Shown piece by piece: positions 1 through 6,707 of a DNA stretch of 6,707 bases. The stretch covers positions 1-6,707 of the forward strand of contig DNWN01000066.1 of assembly GCA_003507115.1 (NCBI GenBank), given 5' to 3'. The stretch comes from Cryomorphaceae bacterium. Its GTDB lineage: Bacteria; Bacteroidota; Bacteroidia; Flavobacteriales; Schleiferiaceae. Made by a program: the position numbers and the translations under genes. Under the pieces are notes generated by a model. The model was not told where the DNA came from and did not search any database. It worked only from the letters and a program-made list of their open reading frames with translations. How positions within the stretch are numbered: position 1 is the stretch's first letter; each line of letters begins with the position of its first letter.

Positions 1-534
1 TTGAGTTTGAAAAAGCCACGCGCTGGACGGGAACGTTTGGTGGATGACGTAGCGTTTTCTGGGGCTGATTTGGCCAGGGCATCCGCATCCAACCACAGGC
101 TGCTTTATGTTACACCTGTGCTCAAAGAGGCCGTTCACCTTTCTGGTCTGGCAACGGTGCGCATTCGCTTGGCTTCATCTAAACCCGCCGCAAACCTTTC
201 CGTTTGGTTAGTGTCCTTGCCCTGGGATTCCTCAGATCGAACGCCCATATACCACAACATCATTACCCGTGGATGGGCCGATCCTCAAAACCATGCGAGC
301 TTGCGCAGCAGTGAGCCGCTTGTGCCAGGCACCTATTATTCCTTGAGCTTTGATCTGCAACCGGACGACCAGGTCATTCCTGCGGGGCAACAAATTGGAC
401 TCATGATCTTTTCTAGTGATCAAGAGTTTACGCTGCACCCAGAAGCCGGTACCGAATTGACTATAGACTTAAAGAACACGGAACTTCTACTGCCCATTGT
501 AGGGGGTAAAAAGGCGTTCAAGTCTGCGTGGTAA
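1..534 (+). CDS. Xaa-Pro dipeptidyl-peptidase (S15 family), C-terminal part only
   Basis: This is the 3' end of a gene that begins outside the window; the TTG at base 1 is simply the first in-frame codon and not a credible start. The 177 visible residues match the C-terminal jelly-roll (PepX_C-type) domain of S15 serine peptidases, which follows the alpha/beta-hydrolase domain in enzymes that remove X-Pro dipeptides from peptide N-termini. Recognisable blocks are HRLLYVTP (32-39), ASSKPAANLSVWLVSLPW (58-75), ITRGWADPQNH (88-98) and FDLQPDDQVIPAGQQIGLMI (117-136). The reading frame ends at TAA soon after LPIVGG, as expected for the family, so the C-terminus looks intact. The catalytic Ser/Asp/His domain and any signal peptide lie upstream and cannot be judged. 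No convincing terminator follows. Family call is firm; substrate preference is inferred from the family. Confidence 0.88.
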   Translation: MSLKKPRAGRERLVDDVAFSGADLARASASNHRLLYVTPVLKEAVHLSGLATVRIRLASSKPAANLSVWLVSLPWDSSDRTPIYHNIITRGWADPQNHASLRSSEPLVPGTYYSLSFDLQPDDQVIPAGQQIGLMIFSSDQEFTLHPEAGTELTIDLKNTELLLPIVGGKKAFKSAW

Positions 535-543
535 GGCCTGCCT

Positions 544-663
544 TCAAGGAGTAGTTATCCCGTCGTAGACGACCACCTTTTTCCATAAGTGCTGGTAATT
601 TTCAATAAAGGCCAAATGGATGGGGTGCGACTGGTAGGCATCCTGGGCTTCTACCGATTCGCA
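544..663 (-). pseudogene. Dabb (stress-responsive A/B barrel) domain remnant, C-terminal end
   Basis: On the - strand, in the gap between the peptidase and the sulfotransferase-like gene, a frame ending at TGA (544-546) reads ESVEAQDAYQSHPIHLAF followed by IENYQHLWKKVVVYDGITTP. The YQ-x-HP-x-H-x-x-F block followed ~15 residues later by VVVYD is the typical C-terminal signature of Dabb-domain proteins (about 100 residues, dimeric barrel, mostly of unknown function). Resemblance stops near base 663: further upstream the frame stays open to a stop at 781-783 but reads unlike a Dabb N-terminal half, and neither other - strand frame supplies one. No start codon or full barrel can be built. I infer a decayed or deletion-truncated gene, with the neighbour's 5' end now next to the break. 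The match is from memory of the family and needs an alignment. Confidence 0.6.
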
Positions 664-708
664 TTCGGGTGGGTTTAAAGGCAAAAAATACGCAAATCGG
701 CTGTGGAA

Positions 709-716
709 TACCTTTG
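709..716 (+). promoter_or_regulatory. Possible Bacteroidota -7 promoter element for the sulfotransferase-like gene
   Basis: TACCTTTG fits the Bacteroidota -7 consensus TAnnTTTG exactly. No TTTG is found at the matching -33 distance. If used, transcription would start around base 721-723, which would favour the ATG at 736 over those at 703 (GTG) or 721. An eight-base word with two free positions can occur by chance, so this is weak. Confidence 0.2.
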
Positions 717-720
717 CCGA

Positions 721-2001
721 ATGAAAGAAAAGTGGATGAGCCGGCTGGCCGCGGGAATCAGCATCGTCGCGGGAATGTCTTTATTTGGCTGGAGCGTCAA
801 GCAAGTGAGTACGGGCCAATCGACCTGGCCCGAAGGTCTACAAGCGCCCCTTCGCGCCTTTGTGGGCTTTTTGGACGTTTTTGAAGCGGCGAGGGAAGAA
901 GTGTCAGCCCTTCCCGAAACCTTTGTGAAGACCCCCGAAGATTTTCAACCGGTGAATACGCTAGACGAGGATGTGGTCGTGCTGACCAGCTTCCACAATG
1001 CCGAGGATACGCGCACCGTAGCCCTTCTCAATCTGCGCACAGGAGAAACGCTGAAAACCTGGACCATTGCGCAATTGGCCGTGCCTCAAGACCGAATTGT
1101 GCACAGCATCATGCTGCCGGACAGTTCATTGATTTATGGGCTGGATTGGTATTCGGGCTTGATTCGGATCGATAAAAACAGCCAGCGAATTTGGCACCAA
1201 GACAGCATCATCCACCACCATGGAAAAAATTTGGCGGCAGACAGCACCCTTTGGGCCTGTAGCTATGAGAAGGAAGCCGGGAAGCCGTTGTACTATAGGC
1301 CTGTATTCAAAACGGGAATGGGCCGCTTTCCCTACCTAGACAACCATATCACGCAAATTCATGCCTACACAGGGGAGGTTTTGTTCCACAAAAGTTTGAC
1401 CGAAATCCTCATGGAAAACGGACTCACGCATGTGCTGGTCAAAAGCGAAACCCCCGGCGACCCCATTCACGTCAACGATATTGAACCGGTCCTACACGAC
1501 GGTCCCTATTTCAAGCGGGGCGATCTGTTTATCAGTGCCCGAAATGGCTCCTGGATCATGCACTATCGACCCGCCACCGGCAAAGTAATTCGCATGCTCG
1601 AGGGCCCTTTTTACAGCCAGCACGACGTGGACATTGAATCCGACAGTACGCTGACGGTCTTCAACAACAACTGCCTCCAGAATGAGCGTCCCACCCCGTC
1701 CAAATGGCCCATGAGCGAGCAAGCGTTTGACGTCGGATCCTTCAGCTCCCAAGCCGTGCGTATCTACTTAAATCGACCCGGCTTTGACGTGCTCGATCGA
1801 TCCGTTTGGGAGGCCAATGAGATTTTCAGCTTTACCGAAGGCATCGTGGACCACCTCCCTGGGGGTGGGTACTTTGTGGAAGAGCAAAACAGCAGCGTGC
1901 TCTGGGTGATTAAAGACGGCCAAGTGCGGTACAAAAATGTACTTCCATCCCATCACCCTGGCTACCACCATTTAGCCAACTGGGCACGGGTGATGCCTTA
2001 A
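721..2001 (+). CDS. Arylsulfotransferase (ASST)-like protein, membrane-anchored or exported
   Basis: The 426-residue product has a basic N-terminus and a hydrophobic stretch (about 9-26), suggesting a signal anchor or signal peptide, then a soluble domain with the WD/propeller-like repeats of bacterial arylsulfotransferases (PAPS-independent enzymes moving sulfate between phenols). Visible family landmarks are HHHG (165-168), DPIHVND (247-253), SARNGSW (272-278) and QHDVD (300-304). By comparison with E. coli AssT, H250-x-N252 resembles its His356-x-Asn358 pair, H301 could be the sulfated histidine and R274 the active-site arginine; this mapping is inference. At 426 residues it is shorter than classical AssT (near 600), so it belongs to the short ASST-like group, whose activity is mostly untested. 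Start: ATG 721 is chosen; GTG 703 (six more residues) and ATG 736, which has AGAAAAG just before it, are possible. It converges on, and overlaps by 4 bases, the next gene. Confidence 0.75.
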   Translation: MKEKWMSRLAAGISIVAGMSLFGWSVKQVSTGQSTWPEGLQAPLRAFVGFLDVFEAAREEVSALPETFVKTPEDFQPVNTLDEDVVVLTSFHNAEDTRTVALLNLRTGETLKTWTIAQLAVPQDRIVHSIMLPDSSLIYGLDWYSGLIRIDKNSQRIWHQDSIIHHHGKNLAADSTLWACSYEKEAGKPLYYRPVFKTGMGRFPYLDNHITQIHAYTGEVLFHKSLTEILMENGLTHVLVKSETPGDPIHVNDIEPVLHDGPYFKRGDLFISARNGSWIMHYRPATGKVIRMLEGPFYSQHDVDIESDSTLTVFNNNCLQNERPTPSKWPMSEQAFDVGSFSSQAVRIYLNRPGFDVLDRSVWEANEIFSFTEGIVDHLPGGGYFVEEQNSSVLWVIKDGQVRYKNVLPSHHPGYHHLANWARVMP

Positions 2002-2651
2002 GCGTTTTGGAGCTGCTTGTGCGAGCCGTCGCAGTTGGGCATGCGTTTAGACAAGCCGCAGATACAGTCGTTCATGCGCTTGCCCTTTAGAATGCGGGGG
2101 CGGTATTTGGCAATGCGATCAGCGCGTGTGGCCGACTGTTTTGCGCCAGCAATGAAGAGGATGTAGGCCCGTTGCCGTCCAGGGGTCAGAGCGCCCCAAG
2201 CCTCCGCCAGCGGGGCATCAGTTTTAAAAGCCTCCGTGAGTTCTTCCGGCACCTCATAGTCGTCCACCGTCTTCATCTCCACTTTCAGGCCTGCACGTTC
2301 GGCATCCATGGCGTCCTGAATGTATTGCTGGAGCATCTTCCGGTCCTTCTGGATAGACGCTAGCGAGGTGTATTGGATCCAGCGCCCTGCCTGGGTGTTT
2401 TCGCCCGGCTTGGTCAACACTCCCTCAGGATCAGGCAACAAAGCCCCATTGAAAAAACTGATGGCACAGTGGTTTTTAAACGCACCTAGACCGACCAAAT
2501 TGGTGCCGCGGTACACATACACGGGCGTAGACCATTTGGTCGTCTCTTCCAGCTCCGTATCGCGAAGGATATCTACGAGGGCCGAAAGTTCTTCCTGCCA
2601 GAGGCCTTGGTCTTGGAGGTAGTCGTCTACGTGGGGATAGGTTTTGCGCAT
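1998..2651 (-). CDS. DUF1801/YdeI-family protein with C-terminal CDGSH iron-sulfur motif
   Basis: The 217-residue, probably cytoplasmic protein has three parts. Residues about 15-120 are a DUF1801 (YdhG-like) domain, with KWSTPVYVYRGTNLVGLGAF (39-58) and CAISFFNGALL (62-72) as typical blocks. Residues about 134-191 match the YdeI/OmpD-associated C-terminal domain (ALTPGRQRAYILFIAGAKQS, 154-173, then RADRIAKYRPRILKGK). Residues 196-211 read CICGLSKRMPNCDGSH, an exact fit to the CDGSH pattern C-x-C-x2-S-x3-P-x-C-D-G-S-H, so C196, C198, C207 and H211 could hold a [2Fe-2S] cluster as in mitoNEET-type proteins. The biochemical role of YdeI/DUF1801 proteins is not established. The gene begins 34 bases after the porin stop on the same strand with no terminator between, so co-transcription is likely; its 3' end interlocks with the convergent sulfotransferase-like gene. 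A GGAGGG lies about 20 bases before the ATG, too far for a normal ribosome site. Confidence 0.85.
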   Translation of the reverse strand: MRKTYPHVDDYLQDQGLWQEELSALVDILRDTELEETTKWSTPVYVYRGTNLVGLGAFKNHCAISFFNGALLPDPEGVLTKPGENTQAGRWIQYTSLASIQKDRKMLQQYIQDAMDAERAGLKVEMKTVDDYEVPEELTEAFKTDAPLAEAWGALTPGRQRAYILFIAGAKQSATRADRIAKYRPRILKGKRMNDCICGLSKRMPNCDGSHKQLQNA

Positions 2652-2685
2652 GGGGGAAGATAGATTCTACCCTCCAAATTAACAT

Positions 2686-3900
2686 CTAGAAGTGCAACTC
2701 AAAACCAGCACGGAAACTTACCGAACTGGGTGCGCCGTTGCTCCACAAATACCCTAGGTCTGACTGAACTTTAAGGTTATGACCTGAGATGAATTTGTTC
2801 AATCCAAGGGTGATTTCCGTTTTGTTTTTAAGTGCCGTAATGGGATCAAACGTCACCGAGGAGGCACGTGCTGCAACTTCCACTTTGGGAGAAATAAATT
2901 GGCCTGCGCATACATTCCATGCGGTGCCTATACCGATCACATCTCCGGTTAAACTACCGTCGTTATTCGTGGCAAATGCGTTGGCGGATTGCCGCGCAGC
3001 CCACTCTCCCATGAAACTGAATCCTTGGAATTTGAACATAGCATCGATGAAATGGGTCTCAATAGAGGATTCAAATAAACTCCCATCGCTCAGATACATA
3101 TATGAGCCCATGTTCCCTCTAGTTTTTACGGCGCGGTGATTGAAGTCATAGGTGTAGGAAAGCATCAGTTTTGGAGATTCCTCGCGATGAATGGCAGACA
3201 TCACATAATCTCCTTTTTCGGCAAATTCACCAAAAGGCAAGAGTTCAATACGTGCGGTATATTCTAGGCCACCCTCATTGCCCGTGGCGATATTCCTCCC
3301 TTCACCCTGTGATAGGGCCAAAATCTCACGCGTAACAAAGGATTTTCCCCACAAAGTTTTATGACGAAGTTGTACACCTAAGTCCCGATCAATGTTAAAA
3401 GAACTATTTAAAATGGAGCGATCAATAAATTGCATGTTGGCCGAAGAAACAACGCGCTCAATATTACCAGGAAGCTTTGTTTGACCAGCCCAAAGCTCAA
3501 ATCCGGGAGCAAATTTCCATCGAATCAAAGCATCCAAAATGAGGCGGTTTGTGTTTTTGGTGAATTCGCTTCCACCAGATAGGTCATCGTTCGAAAGGCC
3601 AAATTCTAACTTGTAGATAATAGATGGTGCATAGGCCCAACCATCAAATTTGAATCGTGAACGTCGGATCAAAAAAGATTGGTCAATCGTGCCATAGTCA
3701 TCTTTCGCAAATGCCGTAGCATAATAACGGGTTTGAAAACGAGGAGCGAATTTCACACTGAAGCTTTTATCCTCTGCGGTGTAATTGAGCAATCCGTTCC
3801 CAAAACTTTGGTTTGCGCCTTGTTGGCCGAATGCAGTCCAAATTGAACTGACGAACATTAACGCCACATAACAAGGGCGTAACATAGAGGTCATTTTCAT
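2686..3900 (-). CDS. Outer-membrane porin, phosphate-selective porin (OprP/OprO) family
   Basis: The 404-residue protein starts with a signal peptide: positive residues, a hydrophobic core (about 10-24) and a likely cut after FG at 25, leaving mature QQGANQ. The rest is the alternating polar/aromatic pattern of an outer-membrane beta-barrel ending in a terminal Phe (FRAGFELHF), the signal for barrel assembly. Family blocks include QSFLIRRSRFKFDGWAY (74-90), LWAGQTKLPGNIERV (136-150), NIDRDLGVQLRH (169-180) and TALKNKTEITLGLNKFISGH (355-374). Such porins pass small anions; the family name reflects P. aeruginosa OprP and does not prove phosphate selectivity here. Length is near the family's usual 400-440. 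ATG 3900 is used; the ATG two codons later (3894) would also give a signal peptide. It is the first gene of a probable two-gene unit with the YdeI/CDGSH gene and is divergent from katG. Its GC content is clearly below that of its neighbours. Substrate unknown. Confidence 0.85.
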   Translation of the reverse strand: MKMTSMLRPCYVALMFVSSIWTAFGQQGANQSFGNGLLNYTAEDKSFSVKFAPRFQTRYYATAFAKDDYGTIDQSFLIRRSRFKFDGWAYAPSIIYKLEFGLSNDDLSGGSEFTKNTNRLILDALIRWKFAPGFELWAGQTKLPGNIERVVSSANMQFIDRSILNSSFNIDRDLGVQLRHKTLWGKSFVTREILALSQGEGRNIATGNEGGLEYTARIELLPFGEFAEKGDYVMSAIHREESPKLMLSYTYDFNHRAVKTRGNMGSYMYLSDGSLFESSIETHFIDAMFKFQGFSFMGEWAARQSANAFATNNDGSLTGDVIGIGTAWNVCAGQFISPKVEVAARASSVTFDPITALKNKTEITLGLNKFISGHNLKVQSDLGYLWSNGAPSSVSFRAGFELHF

Positions 3901-3964
3901 GTCGTCAAAGGTCTTTCTTCTGTGTTAGGAGAATGTTAAGAATTTCCACCTATGTGTTTTCTTA

Positions 3965-3980
3965 TCGTTAATATTCGCGA
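3965..3980. promoter_or_regulatory. Imperfect palindrome, possible operator
   Basis: The 16 bases have an AATATT core (3970-3975) flanked by TCG on the left and CGA on the right, with the two bases between core and arm unmatched on each side: 12 of 16 positions are symmetric. It lies about 65 bases upstream of the porin start and 250 bases upstream of katG, so if functional it more likely controls the porin. It matches no regulator site I know, and an AT-rich core can arise by chance. Confidence 0.2.
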
Positions 3981-4038
3981 GACTCACCTGAGATAAAAAC
4001 GTAGGAACCAAGGGCCTGGAGGACGGAGGCTAGGCGTT

Positions 4039-4158
4039 ATGGATTGGGATGTTTGTTATGCATTTTTAGGTATGCCCGCCGTCGTCCTGTACCGTTCCAC
4101 TTCTCTCAGGACACTGGCCAGAAAAGTCGGTTGTACATTCATCCATGGGATTTCCTAG
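4039..4158 (+). CDS. Possible 39-residue small protein upstream of katG
   Basis: An ATG at 4039 opens 39 codons ending at TAG (4156-4158). It is preceded by GGAGG (4025-4029) with a 9-base spacer, an unusually good Shine-Dalgarno arrangement for this window, where the confident genes have none. The peptide starts MDWDVCYAFLGMPAVVLYR and has a short hydrophobic run, a basic stretch and two cysteines; I recognise no family. It ends 74 bases before the katG start, and the katG -7 element lies just after it, so it would need its own promoter. It could be a leader peptide or chance; chance is more likely. Confidence 0.15.
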   Translation: MDWDVCYAFLGMPAVVLYRSTSLRTLARKVGCTFIHGIS

Positions 4159-4163
4159 TTTCA

Positions 4164-6473
<2,310 letters not shown>

Positions 6474-6475
6474 GG

Positions 6476-6520
6476 GCTAGAGAGCTAGAGGGCTCGGGCT
6501 TCGCCCTGAGGCTAGGAGGC
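6476..6520. repeat. REP-like GC-rich repeat with hairpin, downstream of katG
   Basis: Directly after the katG stop come three copies of GCTAG (6476-6480, 6484-6488, 6511-6515) around a hairpin: CTCGGGC (6493-6499), loop TTC, then GCCC-T-GAG (6503-6510), seven pairs with one bulged T. This mix of short direct repeats and a GC-rich palindrome in a 3' untranslated region looks like a dispersed REP-type element, but only one copy is in the window, so dispersal cannot be shown. It could also act as an mRNA 3'-end stabiliser. Confidence 0.4.
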
Positions 6521-6560
6521 TTGATCGGGCATCTCACGGAATTTCATCGTATGTACATGC

Positions 6561-6592
6561 AAAGGCCCAGCGCGGAAGCGCCGGGCCTTTTT
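6561..6592 (+). terminator. Intrinsic (Rho-independent) terminator of katG
   Basis: AAAGGCCC-A-GCGC (6561-6573) pairs with GCGC-C-GGGCCTTT (6578-6590) around a GGAA tetraloop: twelve base pairs with a single A/C mismatch. The T run 6588-6592 continues into ATTATT. It lies 88 bases after the katG stop and is a textbook terminator. On the opposite strand only three T follow the stem, so it should act mainly on + strand transcripts. Confidence 0.93.
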
Positions 6593-6662
6593 ATTATTGA
6601 TAAGGCTAGCAAGGTGGTTTTCATACAAACCATCAAACCAACGAACGAACAAATGCGCAAAC

Positions 6663-6675
6663 AGCGCGAAGCGCT
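6663..6675 (-). terminator. Weak hairpin, possible terminator of a gene entering from the right
   Basis: AGCGC (6663-6667) and GCGCT (6671-6675) form a five-pair stem with a GAA loop, extendable by two A-T pairs past a bulged C. On the - strand it comes directly after a TAA (6676-6678) that closes a frame entering from the window edge and reading LGYLVGRKG. The following T run is poor (GTTTG). The arrangement would fit the end of a convergent - strand gene, but nine codons are too few to identify a protein. Confidence 0.2.
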
Positions 6676-6707
6676 TTAGCCCTTTCTACCAACGAGATAC
6701 CCCAAAT

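Noticed and set aside
562..582. Possible terminator after the peptidase gene (GTCGT-AG-ACGAC then a T run)
   Set aside because: The stem has only five pairs with a two-base loop, four bases separate it from the T run, and the sequence is explained by the VVVYD codons of the Dabb remnant.
2476..2685. 69-codon - strand frame starting just after the porin stop
   Set aside because: It overlaps the YdeI/CDGSH coding region in another frame and yields a Pro/Arg-rich shadow product.
4079..4158. Short - strand frame rich in Cys, Gly and Asp in the porin-katG gap (contains SGQCPERSG)
   Set aside because: About 26 residues, no ribosome site or recognised family; too short to call a gene remnant.

Overview
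The window reads as part of a Bacteroidota chromosome (best guess: a fairly GC-rich member of the Flavobacteriia or a neighbouring class). The reasons are an outer-membrane porin whose signal peptide ends in the FGQQ style common in that phylum, genes with almost no Shine-Dalgarno signal, a perfect match to the Bacteroidota -7 promoter word TAnnTTTG ahead of katG, and Bacteroidota-like versions of the YdeI/DUF1801 and Dabb proteins. No species can be named from the sequence alone.

Layout from left to right. (1) Bases 1-534 are the 3' end of an S15-family Xaa-Pro dipeptidyl-peptidase gene, + strand, cut by the window edge. (2) Bases 544-663, - strand, hold what looks like the last ~40 codons of a Dabb (stress-responsive A/B barrel) gene whose front part is gone. 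(3) Bases 721-2001, + strand, encode a membrane-anchored or exported arylsulfotransferase-like protein. (4) Bases 1998-2651, - strand, encode a DUF1801/YdeI protein with a CDGSH-type iron-sulfur motif at its C-terminus; its stop codon interlocks with that of the preceding convergent gene in one TTAA. (5) Bases 2686-3900, - strand, encode an OprP/OprO-like porin that probably shares a transcript with gene 4. (6) Bases 3901-4232 are the divergent promoter region. (7) Bases 4233-6473, + strand, encode a complete catalase-peroxidase, KatG. (8) A REP-like GC-rich hairpin and a very strong intrinsic terminator follow katG; the right-hand ~110 bases hold a weak second hairpin and possibly the tail of a - strand gene.

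How the genes fit together: katG is a self-contained stress gene with its own promoter and terminator. The porin and the YdeI/CDGSH gene form a likely two-gene - strand unit. Nothing visible ties the peptidase, the sulfotransferase-like protein, the porin unit and katG into one pathway. I see no mobile element, CRISPR array, RNA gene or clearly new multi-gene system. The points most worth a second look are the CDGSH fusion, the buried Dabb remnant, the interlocked stop codons and the porin's much lower GC content.
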